Assembly: GCA_038230775.1 (NCBI GenBank) | Contig: JBBRMQ010000051.1 | Span: forward strand, 1 to 21,190 | Direction of reading: 5' to 3' | Length of the DNA: 21,190 bases | Source: JBBRMQ01 sp038230775 | GTDB taxonomy: Bacteria; Acidobacteriota; Thermoanaerobaculia; Gp7-AA8 | Shown here: positions 1 to 6,699 of the stretch, in pieces | Layout of the letters: each line of letters opens with the position of its first letter | How positions within the stretch are numbered: position 1 is the first letter of the stretch | Program-made: the position numbers and the translations under genes | Notes under the pieces: generated by a model | The model's input: only the letters and a program-made list of their open reading frames with translations | Told to the model about the DNA's origin: nothing | Database searches by the model: none

Positions 1-1
1 G

Positions 2-763
2 AAGGACTACTCGAGCGTCACGATCACGCCGGCGTCGTACTGGCAGAACTTCGTCGCCGGCTCCAACTACGTGACGAAGAACGATCGCGCCCTGATCGGA
101 AAGCCCGTCGACCGCGGACGGTGGGGCATGACGCCGCCGACGTCCAACGCGTACTACAACCCGCTGCTCAACGAGATCGTCTTCCCCGCCGGCATCCTGC
201 AGCCTCCGGCATTCGACAACAACGCGGTCGATGCCGTGAACTACGGCGCGATTGGTGTCGTCATCGGTCACGAGATCAGCCACGGCTTCGACGACCAGGG
301 CGCCAAATTCGATGCGCAGGGACGGCTGTCCAACTGGTGGACGGCGGACGACATGAAGCGCTTCAACGAGCGGACGAAGTGCGTGTCCGATCAGTTCGAC
401 TCGTACTTCATCGAGCCGAACATTCACCACAACGGGCGTCTGGTGTTAGGGGAGTCGATCGGCGATCTGGCCGGCGCAAAGATCGCGTACCTCGCGTTTC
501 AGAAAGCGCAACAGAAGACGCCCGCGCCAACGCTCGACGGCATGACGCCGGAGCAGCAGTTCTATGTCGCCTGGGGACAGTTCCGCGGCGACGAGACGCG
601 TCCCGAAACACAGCGCATGATGATCCAGGGCGATCCGCACCCGGTGGCGAAGTACCGCGTCATCGGCCCGCTTTCCAACCTGCCCGCATTTGCGAGCGCG
701 TTCGGCTGCAAAGCCGATGCGGCAATGGTGCGCCCCAAAGACAAACAGTGCGAGGTGTGGTGA
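2..763 (+). CDS. M13 family zinc metallopeptidase (neprilysin/PepO-like), C-terminal part; 5' end outside the window
   Basis: The frame is open from the left edge, so this is the C-terminal ~253 residues of a family whose members are usually near 650-700 residues. M13 enzymes are zinc endopeptidases that cleave small peptides, usually outside the cytoplasm. The zinc site HEISH is at nt 269-283, within HEISHGFDDQG. The third zinc ligand is the Glu of GESIGD (nt 452-454), in the place of the family's ENxAD. The substrate-binding NAYYNP motif and FPAGILQPPAF come before the zinc site, in the usual family order. The protein ends in CEVW, the typical M13 terminus, so the 3' end is intact. It converges on the selenoprotein gene, with a palindromic repeat between them. 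Signal peptide and substrate cannot be judged because the N-terminus is missing. Confidence 0.95.
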   Translation, partial: KDYSSVTITPASYWQNFVAGSNYVTKNDRALIGKPVDRGRWGMTPPTSNAYYNPLLNEIVFPAGILQPPAFDNNAVDAVNYGAIGVVIGHEISHGFDDQGAKFDAQGRLSNWWTADDMKRFNERTKCVSDQFDSYFIEPNIHHNGRLVLGESIGDLAGAKIAYLAFQKAQQKTPAPTLDGMTPEQQFYVAWGQFRGDETRPETQRMMIQGDPHPVAKYRVIGPLSNLPAFASAFGCKADAAMVRPKDKQCEVW

Positions 764-775
764 ATGTTGAGCGGG

Positions 776-839
776 TTCTGTGTGAGGACCGGCTTCAGCC
801 GGTCGGACGTGACCGGCTGAAGCCGGTCCTCACACAGAA
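776..839. repeat. Palindromic repeat, family A, copy 1 (29-bp perfect inverted repeat, 6-nt loop)
   Basis: Arms 776-804 and 811-839 are perfect reverse complements around a 6-nt loop. Each arm contains ACCGGCTTCAGCCGGT, itself nearly palindromic, and the outer ends read TTCTGTGTGAGG. It fills most of the 87-nt gap between two convergent genes, so it could form a strong hairpin on either transcript and act as a bidirectional terminator or 3' stabiliser (inference). The same core recurs at 7048-7095, 10580-10674 and 16899-16966. Confidence 0.9.
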
Positions 840-850
840 ACACAGAAAAT

Positions 851-2584
851 CTAGCGCAACGCGGAGTTGATCGCTGCTTCCGCTTCGGAGTGCAAGGTCG
901 GCGGCGCGCCGTAGAAGACTCCCACGGTCTCGCCTTTCCCATCGAAGACGAAGAGCGTCGGAACCGCGCCGATGTCGCCAAACGCACGCGCGATCTCCGG
1001 AGATCCCATCACCGGCACGATCGGCGACTTCAGGTCGCTCAGCATCTTCTTCACGTCGTCCGGATCGGACTCGATCGCCACGCCAATGACGGAGACTTTG
1101 TCGCCGTGTTTCTTCTTCACCTCACCGAGCCAGCCGAGCGTGCCGCGGCACGGCGGGCACCATGTAGCCCAGAACTCCACCAGCACGACGCGACCGGCGA
1201 GGTGCTCGCTGGTGACCGTCGACATCAGCGTTGGCATCAAGGCGATCTGTGTGTTCACGGGCGACGGCGCCGCGGCGCGCGCGGCGGCGCTGCGTCCCGC
1301 CAGCTCGAGCTTGAGGATCTTCCGCAGATCGGAACGGAAACGCTCGTGGCTCTCCGCACTCTTCAGCGGAGCGTATCGGCCGTTGTCGGCACCCTCGCCC
1401 TTGCCGTAGAAGCCGAAGTCCTTCGGCGTCGCGACGAGGATGTCATCCACGAAGATCGCCGGATAGCGTTTCACGCCGAAGCGCTTCGCCAGTTGCGAGT
1501 CGCCGTAGTTCTCGACGGCAAACCGGACCTGACCACCGAACTCCTGCACCACGCTCTGTGCCAGCAGACCTGCTGGATCGGAGATGTTTCACGTGTAGGG
1601 CCAGCGGACGAGCGTCACCGTTGCGCGCGCGGCGGGTGCTTTCGGCGCGGCGGCTGCCGGCTCGAGCGCGGCAAAGTATCGTGGAAGAACTTCGTTCACG
1701 ACCGCCGTGGCGACCACGGGCTGCGGATTCGATTCCAGATCCGATTGCGCGGCTTCGACGAAGATCTGCGCGATCGTGTGATCGACGCTCCCTGCCTCCA
1801 ATCGCGTCGCAAACTCGCGCAGCTTCGGCTCGAGCTCGACCCGCGGTCGAGTCGTCCCGGTGATCTGCGCGGTCCGGCGAACGGCCTCGAGATAGCGGAC
1901 CATCGCGCCGTCGTGCAGGCCTGCTGCATCGAGCTCGCGCGCTTCCTTGAGCATCGCGCTGGCGCCGATGAACTCTCCATGCTTGTCGATCGATGCCGGC
2001 GGACGATACGCCGCGAGAAGCTCACGCTCCAGCGAATCGAGATCGGGCGGGAGCGAGCGAATCTGCGGCGCGCGCCGTCCGTTCGATTGCGAGATCTTCC
2101 GTGCGAAGTCGACGAACGACTGCTGCGCGCGCGCCTGGGCGAGGTAATAGAAGCCGGCATCGGGAGTGGTGTTCTGCCCGTAGTCGAGACTGGCGTGGTA
2201 GTACTCGCTCTTCTCCGACAGCGCCGCTTCGGCAAGCGCACGCACTGCCGCGGGCTCGATTCCGTCCACGCTCTGCGAGGCGAGGATCGCTCGACCGCTG
2301 CGCTTCCAATCGGCTTGAAGATCGGACGGCTTCGGATGCGATGCGAGATACGCCCTGGCCTCGAGATTCGGCCACACGAGCGAGAGCCGGTTCAGCGCCA
2401 GCCACCTGCGGCCCTGCCGCATCGCGTCGTCGGCGCGCGTGACAACCGGACCGATGTCGGACTTCATCTCGGCGCTGGCCGCGGAACTCTGCAGAAAATC
2501 CGACCAGCGGTGGATCTCGGTGGCGATGGGATCGGCGGACGAAACCGCCATCAGGACCGCGAGCGCTGCGAAGGACCGTCGCAT
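851..2584 (-). CDS. Predicted exported selenoprotein: helical domain, Sec-containing thioredoxin-like domain, C-terminal TlpA-like thioredoxin (in-frame UGA read as Sec332)
   Basis: Two open segments in one frame are separated only by UGA at 1589-1591. Joined, they give 577 residues. Residues 1-17 look like a signal peptide; an alternative ATG lies at 2602. Residues ~20-310 are mostly helical with no domain I recognise. Residues ~320-430 form a thioredoxin-like domain: a beta strand runs into WPYT-U332, then a helix, a second strand, and the cis-Pro motif GVKRYP (Pro375), 43 residues after Sec. That spacing fits a thioredoxin fold. Residues ~440-577 are a TlpA/ResA-like domain with WCPPC at 475-479 and a GAVPT cis-Pro. 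Every thioredoxin element after the UGA is intact, and a SECIS-like hairpin follows it, so readthrough is much more likely than decay. The predicted role is thiol redox chemistry outside the cytoplasm; the substrate is unknown. It lies 34 nt downstream of the GspG-like gene, probably in one operon. Expression needs selA, selB, selC and selD elsewhere in the genome. Confidence 0.85.
1561..1576 (-). promoter_or_regulatory. Bacterial SECIS-like hairpin directing Sec insertion at UGA 1589-1591
   Basis: On the minus-strand mRNA, CCAGCAGGUCUGCUGG folds into a perfect stem CCAGCA/UGCUGG around GGUC. Counting the closing A-U pair as loop gives the apical AGGUCU with GC/GC closing pairs, identical to the SelB-binding tip of E. 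coli fdhF as I recall it. Eighteen nucleotides separate the UGA from the loop GG, the same as in fdhF. The bulged U of the fdhF stem is absent. A short CUC/GAG pairing below could extend the stem across an internal loop. Confidence 0.83.
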
Positions 2585-2636
2585 GCCCGAGGGTTTTAGC
2601 ATGCGACGAGTGGTGTGAAATGCGAACGTTCGGCAA

Positions 2637-3101
2637 CTACTGGAATGGAACCACCCTGCGAATCTCGTGCTGCGTGAACGCCTTCTCGAACCCTTCGGGC
2701 ACCACGCGAAAGCCGTTGTCCTGATACACGATGTCGTACGTCGCGTCGGGGCTCAACTGCTGCTTCGGTGGGTCCGCTTTCATCTTGTCGTACGTTTTCT
2801 CGAACTTCAGATCGGATCCGGCACAGACCATCCGGTAGTGGCGCGCGTCATCCGTGACGGCGTACCGGTATTCAGTGCCCCAGGGATCGGTCACGTGCAA
2901 CCCCTGGACATAGCGCGGATCGAGCGCGCCGCGCAGCTCCTGAATCGACGCCGCACGCGGATATTCATGATGCTCGCCGGCATAGGCCTCGACGGCGGCG
3001 GCCATGGTCCGGAAATCGGCGAGAACGCGCTTGATCTTCAACTGCTCCGCCTCGTCGGCGGTGGCCAGGAGGACGAGCATCAAGCCAGCGCGGATCATCA
3101 T
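2637..3101 (-). CDS. Secreted GspG-like (pseudopilin C-terminal-like) protein of unknown function
   Basis: The chosen start is the ATG pair at 3101/3098, because it places a hydrophobic signal-like segment (MMIRAGLMLVLLATA) at the N-terminus. A longer reading to 3236 is possible but would run across the start of the divergent regulator. The body has the pattern of the type II secretion pseudopilin GspG C-terminal domain: a long helix (LKIKRVLADFRTMAAAVEAY), a YPRAASIQELRG segment, then DPWGTEYRY. The prepilin cleavage/methylation motif (G-F-T-L-I-E) is absent, so it is probably a soluble secreted or periplasmic relative rather than a pilus subunit. It is divergent from the Lrp-type regulator and lies 34 nt upstream of the selenoprotein, so the two are likely co-transcribed. 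The function is unknown. Confidence 0.8.
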   Translation of the reverse strand: MMIRAGLMLVLLATADEAEQLKIKRVLADFRTMAAAVEAYAGEHHEYPRAASIQELRGALDPRYVQGLHVTDPWGTEYRYAVTDDARHYRMVCAGSDLKFEKTYDKMKADPPKQQLSPDATYDIVYQDNGFRVVPEGFEKAFTQHEIRRVVPFQ

Positions 3102-3186
3102 GATTAGTTGTACGCCCGCCGCGAGAAAAAAGACAGCGGTGGCAAGTCGATCGCTGACCTCGCTGGTTTCGCGTACATTGAGTGCC

Positions 3187-3675
3187 GTGAACGAAGTCGA
3201 TCGCCACCTGCTCGACCTGCTGCAGCGCGACTCCACCCTTTCCTACGCCGAGTTGGGGCGCCGCATCGGACTGTCGACGTCCGCGGTCAACGAGCGGATC
3301 AAGAAACTGGAGCGCGCGGGGGTCATTCGCGCCTGGTCCGTTTCCGTCGATCCCGCCGCCGTCGATCTGTCGGTCCTCGCCTTCATGCTCGTCGTCCTCG
3401 ACGGCCATGACGACGAGTTCCTGGCCGCCGTGAACGAGCTGGCCGAGGTGCAGGAGTGCCATCACATCACGGGAGAGTTTTCGTACCTGTTGAAGATCCG
3501 CGTGCGCGATACCGCCGCGCTAGAAACATTTCTCATGGAGACATTGAAGCTTCTTCCAGGGTTTTCGCGAACGCACACGATTATCGTGTTGTCTTCTCCA
3601 AAGGAGGAGATCTCTCTGACAACGGGAGCACCGGCGTCCCGCCGGCCGAAACGCCGGCGTCCTCGCCGGCAGTGA
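3187..3675 (+). CDS. Lrp/AsnC family transcriptional regulator with a repeat-encoded basic C-terminal tail
   Basis: Lrp/AsnC proteins are small DNA-binding regulators that often sense amino acids. The start is GTG 3187 (VNEVDRHLLDLLQRDSTLSY); a TTG nine bases upstream would add three residues. Residues ~3-60 form the helix-turn-helix, with AELGRRIGLSTSAVNERIKKLERAGVI. Residues ~65-140 are the RAM/AsnC effector and oligomerisation domain, ending in HTIIVLSSPKEE. Family members normally stop soon after this. Here 16 further residues, ASRRPKRRRPRRQ-like and very basic, are encoded by a GC-rich palindromic repeat (3625-3674). It is divergent from the GspG-like/selenoprotein operon and 45 nt upstream of an EamA exporter. 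Lrp-type regulators often control adjacent exporters or divergent genes, so either is a plausible target (inference). Confidence 0.93.
   Translation: MNEVDRHLLDLLQRDSTLSYAELGRRIGLSTSAVNERIKKLERAGVIRAWSVSVDPAAVDLSVLAFMLVVLDGHDDEFLAAVNELAEVQECHHITGEFSYLLKIRVRDTAALETFLMETLKLLPGFSRTHTIIVLSSPKEEISLTTGAPASRRPKRRRPRRQ
3625..3674. repeat. GC-rich palindromic repeat forming the 3' end of the Lrp-family gene
   Basis: The motif CCGGCGTCC followed by a GCCGGC block occurs twice (from 3631 and from 3654), giving overlapping inverted GCCGGC pairings around a short CGAAAC centre. It supplies the last ~16 codons and runs into the stop codon of the regulator gene. It resembles the GCCGGC-rich repeats at 5451 and 14041 in composition but is not the same sequence. 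Confidence 0.65.
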
Positions 3676-3678
3676 TTC

Positions 3679-3709
3679 TTGCTGAAATCTAGTCGATTGT
3701 CGGTATAAT
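3679..3709 (+). promoter_or_regulatory. Candidate sigma-70-type promoter for the EamA transporter
   Basis: A perfect TATAAT lies at 3704-3709, with a weak TTGCTG (-35-like) 19 bp upstream at 3679-3684. The ATG is at 3721, so a start about 7 nt after the -10 box would leave only ~5 nt of leader. The mRNA may therefore be leaderless or nearly so. No Shine-Dalgarno is visible in this gap, which fits. Confidence 0.5.
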
Positions 3710-3720
3710 TTGCTGGTCTC

Positions 3721-4641
3721 ATGCGCGAAAGCCGCACTGTTGCCTACGCGTCCTTTGTAGCGATCTGCGTGATCTGGGGCACGACGTTCCTCGCGATCCG
3801 CATCGCCATCGAGACGATTCCAACCTTCTACGTCACTGGCCTGCGTTTCGTGTCCGCCGGACTGATCCTCTTCGCCATCGCGCTCGCCCGCGGTGAAGCC
3901 ATTCCGCGCAGCGCGAGAAAGTGGCGTCATGAACTGATCACCGGCGTGCTGTTGTTCGCCGGGGGCAATGCTTCGATGGTGTGGGCCGAGCACTACATCT
4001 CGAGTGGCCTCACCGCGCTTCTCGCCGCGACCATTCCGTTATGGCTGGCGGTGATCGACGCCGTGTTCATCCGCCTCGAGGCGCTGACACCGCGCCGCGT
4101 CGGCGGGCTTGTGATCGGCTTCGCGGGTGTCGGCCTTCTGGTAGCGCCGGGCCTCACCTCCCCTGATCGCCACGATTTCCTCCTCGGCGTCCTCGGCACC
4201 CAGTTCAGCGCGATCGCCTGGTGCATCGGCACCGTGCGCACAAAGTACCGCCCTTCCGGCGTCGAGGGTGCAGCGGGTCCCGCGATGCAGATGCTGTTAG
4301 GCGGCATCGTCGTGATGGTGCTCGCGGCGACGACGGAACCCGCTCACGCCGTGACGTTCACCACGCGGACGTTCCTGGCGCTCGCCTATCTCGCGATCTT
4401 CGGCTCCGTGATCGCGTTCACCGCGTATCACATCGCACTGAAGGCACTGCCTCCCGGAAGGCTGGGGTTGTACGCGTACGTGAATCCCGCCGTCGCCGTC
4501 GTGGCCGGCGCGCTGGTCCTCGGCGAAGTCGTCACGTGGCAGATGATCGTGGCGATGGTCGTGATTCTGGGCGGCGTCACACTTGCGCGCAGCAACGCGA
4601 AGGTGCCGGTCCCCGCGATCAGCGCGGAAGAAGCCGCTTAG
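3721..4641 (+). CDS. EamA/DMT-superfamily inner-membrane transporter (RhaT/YedA-like)
   Basis: The 306-residue protein is strongly hydrophobic, with about ten transmembrane helices in two homologous EamA halves (residues ~8-140 and ~150-292). The first helix has the family pattern VAICVIWGTTFLAIRIAIE. The second half ends with the typical YAYVNPAVAVVAGALVLGE and VILGGVTLARS. Family members are mostly exporters of metabolites or amino acids; the substrate cannot be read from sequence. It follows an Lrp-type regulator, which makes amino-acid efflux a reasonable guess only. The ATG at 3721 sits 11 nt after a TATAAT box. The last 23 bases overlap the 3' end of the convergent lgt gene. Confidence 0.93.
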   Translation: MRESRTVAYASFVAICVIWGTTFLAIRIAIETIPTFYVTGLRFVSAGLILFAIALARGEAIPRSARKWRHELITGVLLFAGGNASMVWAEHYISSGLTALLAATIPLWLAVIDAVFIRLEALTPRRVGGLVIGFAGVGLLVAPGLTSPDRHDFLLGVLGTQFSAIAWCIGTVRTKYRPSGVEGAAGPAMQMLLGGIVVMVLAATTEPAHAVTFTTRTFLALAYLAIFGSVIAFTAYHIALKALPPGRLGLYAYVNPAVAVVAGALVLGEVVTWQMIVAMVVILGGVTLARSNAKVPVPAISAEEAA

Positions 4642-5410
4642 ATCTCGCCACCAGCCAGACGCCGACGCAAAACAGGATCACGCTGATCAACTGCGCGATC
4701 GTGAATGGACCGAGGAAGCGGTCATCCTTCGCGCGAAGGATCTCGACGAGAAAACGTTCGATGCCCATGAGGATCAGGAACGCGCCGAAGATCCGGCCTC
4801 TCGCAGAGGCGCGCCGGTCGAGCGCCATCAAGATGAAGAACATGAGGAGCGCGGCTGACGACTCGTACAACTGCGTCGGATGCACGCGCAGAATCGCGTC
4901 GGCCGGGATCGACGGGTCGACGTGCACGCCGAACTGCCGGAGGCTCTCGGCCGTCGTCGGCGGCGACCCTTTCGGAAACGCGATGCCCACCCACGAGTTG
5001 GTCGGGGCGCCGTAGTCGTCGCCGACGAGGAAACATCCGATGCGACCGAGGCAGTAGCCGAGGGCCAGGGCGGGAGAGGCGGCGTCCGCGACGTCGAGGT
5101 AGGCCACGCGGTTGAGCACGACGACCCACGAAGAGGCGATGACGCCGCCCATCAGCCCGCCGTAACAGACCAGTCCCGCGCGCTCGAACAGCAGGTGCCA
5201 GTCGCGGAAGAGAATCGCGTAGTAGATCTTCGCGCCGACGATGCCGCCGATCGCCGCCGCCATCACGATGGACGATGCGAGATCGTCGCTCAATCCGTGG
5301 CGGCGGAACTGCTTCGTCAGAACCCACCCGCCGATGATGAACGCCAGGAACATCATCAGACCGAAGGTCGTGATCTCGAAATTACCGATGCGTAAGAGGG
5401 TTGGGTACAT
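4619..5410 (-). CDS. lgt: Prolipoprotein diacylglyceryl transferase (Lgt) family protein
   Basis: Lgt transfers diacylglycerol from phosphatidylglycerol to the lipobox cysteine of prolipoproteins in the inner membrane. The 263-residue length and roughly seven hydrophobic segments fit the family. Recognisable motifs are YGGLMGG (83-89), LGRIGCFLVGDDYG (121-134, containing the essential Arg as Arg123), HPTQLYES (177-184) and IERFLVE (217-223, Arg219 matching the second essential Arg). At the HGGL motif of E. coli Lgt this protein has Tyr83, and the RIGNF-type motif reads RIGCF. Both belong to a recognisable variant branch rather than to damage, as far as I know. The start ATG at 5410 gives the usual short N-terminus before the first helix. 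The 3' end overlaps the convergent EamA gene by 23 bp. Confidence 0.9.
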   Translation of the reverse strand: MYPTLLRIGNFEITTFGLMMFLAFIIGGWVLTKQFRRHGLSDDLASSIVMAAAIGGIVGAKIYYAILFRDWHLLFERAGLVCYGGLMGGVIASSWVVVLNRVAYLDVADAASPALALGYCLGRIGCFLVGDDYGAPTNSWVGIAFPKGSPPTTAESLRQFGVHVDPSIPADAILRVHPTQLYESSAALLMFFILMALDRRASARGRIFGAFLILMGIERFLVEILRAKDDRFLGPFTIAQLISVILFCVGVWLVARSKRLLPR

Positions 5411-5450
5411 GCTTTCGGCGCGGATTGTAGTGTGTTGTCAGGCGCGGGAA

Positions 5451-5551
5451 GTAACGCCACCGGCTCGGTGGCGGGACCGCCGCCGGCCCGGCGGCCGCAA
5501 GAGGCGCCAGCGAGCCGCTGGCGGTCCCGCCGGCGAGGCCGCCGGCGCTAC
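5451..5551. repeat. GC-rich palindromic repeat, family B, copy 1 (101 bp)
   Basis: It begins GTAACGCC and ends GGCGCTAC. In between are several nested inverted repeats, for example GGCGGGACCGCC near the left and GGCGGTCCCGCC near the right, with a GCGCCAGCGAGCCGCTGGC hairpin in the centre. It occupies most of the 161-bp gap between the start of lgt and the end of the DUF4388 gene. The left ~65 bp are closely matched by the copy at 14041-14114. Confidence 0.85.
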
Positions 5552-5571
5552 TCGATCAGCGACACGCACCA

Positions 5572-6699
5572 TCAAGCGGTCTTTTCCAGCGCCGCCTTCT
5601 GATCCGAGATGAACGTGAACACAGCCACCTTCCCCGCGGCGTCGAGATGTTGCGAGACCTCGAAGAGCTGGACGGACAGCAGCGTGTTCAGGCCTTCATC
5701 CAGCGTGGACTTGCGCTGCTCGAGCGAGAGCTCGGAGATGTTCGCGACGAGCATGTTCTCGTCGAAGCGGCCGAACTGGTCGAAGAACACGCCGTTCCAG
5801 AGGTCATCGCTCGCCGAGTTCTGCAGGGCGGTCATAAAGATGTCGCGCGACTCCCCCTCGCCCACCGCCACGGCCAGCGTCTCGTACAGCCGGCCGAACA
5901 TGTCGTTGTAGGTGGAGATGATCTTGAGAAGCTCCGGCGAGTCCTCGACGTCGAGGAACAACGGCTTGAACCCCTCGTCCTCCGGCGCTTCCTCGATCAG
6001 ACGCGCGGTCAACAATTGGAAGAGGATGCGCTCGACTTCGAACTCTGTCAGCTCCGACTTTCCGATGAGGTCGCGCACGGTCAGCACGCCGTCGATGTTG
6101 TTGTAGACCGCGATCTCGTGCTCGCTCATGTCGAGCTCCTGGAAATCAGGCGTCGTTCCGGCGACCTGGGCGAACACCATCTCCGGCCCTGTGATGCGCT
6201 CGCGAATGCGCCCGCCCTCGTCGAGGCGGCGAATGCCTTCCATGATCGCGGCCGACGGATTGATCGCCAGCACGATCCTCTCGTTCACCAGCTCCTCCGC
6301 GGCCTCGAAAAGCGTGAAGCTCCCATCGGTCCAGGTGAAGAGGGAGTACACGATCTCCAGCGCCTGGTTCTTCATGCCCCACCAGAGATCGTTTGGAGAG
6401 ATCGAGCCCATCTGCACGAGAACCTTGCCGTGGCGCATGTTCGGTCCGACACGCTTCGCCGACTCGTCGTACTCCTCGGCGGTGATCTTGCCGTTGCGCA
6501 GAAGGAACTGGCCGAGGGAGTGTTCGGGGGAGTTGGAGCTGGCGAAGATGATCTCTCCGTCCTTCCAGTGAATCGTCCGCTCGACGCGATTCTGCCGCAC
6601 GACCAGCTTCCCGCTGCCGCGGATCATGCCGACGAAATTGAGGACATCGGCGACCTGGATGCGGGAGAGGTCGCCTTCGAGAACGGGTCGGTCAGCCAT
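5572..6699 (-). CDS. DUF4388 (PatA-like) domain protein
   Basis: The start ATG (6699) overlaps the end of the desulfurase gene by 8 nt (ATGGCTGA), which suggests translational coupling. The frame stays open upstream, but that stretch is antisense to the desulfurase repeats and is not real coding. Residues ~5-110 match the DUF4388 pattern: LEGDLSRIQVADVLNFVGMIRGSGKLVVRQ, then IHWKDGEIIFASSNSPEHSLGQFLLRNGKIT. A second region at ~110-180 includes ALEIVYSLFTWTDGSFTLFE. The C-terminal ~150 residues are less characteristic and include VRDLIGKSELTEFEVERILFQLLTARLIEE, a winged-helix-like pattern. DUF4388/PatA N-terminal domains occur with receiver and GGDEF modules in signalling proteins. No enzyme motif is visible, and the exact role is unknown. 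Confidence 0.87.
   Translation of the reverse strand: MADRPVLEGDLSRIQVADVLNFVGMIRGSGKLVVRQNRVERTIHWKDGEIIFASSNSPEHSLGQFLLRNGKITAEEYDESAKRVGPNMRHGKVLVQMGSISPNDLWWGMKNQALEIVYSLFTWTDGSFTLFEAAEELVNERIVLAINPSAAIMEGIRRLDEGGRIRERITGPEMVFAQVAGTTPDFQELDMSEHEIAVYNNIDGVLTVRDLIGKSELTEFEVERILFQLLTARLIEEAPEDEGFKPLFLDVEDSPELLKIISTYNDMFGRLYETLAVAVGEGESRDIFMTALQNSASDDLWNGVFFDQFGRFDENMLVANISELSLEQRKSTLDEGLNTLLSVQLFEVSQHLDAAGKVAVFTFISDQKAALEKTA

Noticed and set aside
1589..1591. Premature stop making the thioredoxin gene a pseudogene or two separate genes
   Set aside because: There is only one stop and no frameshift, the domain continues intact across it, and a SECIS-like hairpin follows at the right distance. 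The downstream part alone would start in the middle of a thioredoxin fold without a signal peptide.
890..2599. Long open frame on the plus strand opposite the selenoprotein
   Set aside because: It has low-complexity Arg/His-rich composition and no domains. It mirrors the codon bias of the minus-strand gene.
3004..3186. N-terminal extension of the Lrp-family protein
   Set aside because: It lacks family similarity and overlaps the divergent GspG-like gene. The family N-terminus starts at the GTG at 3187.
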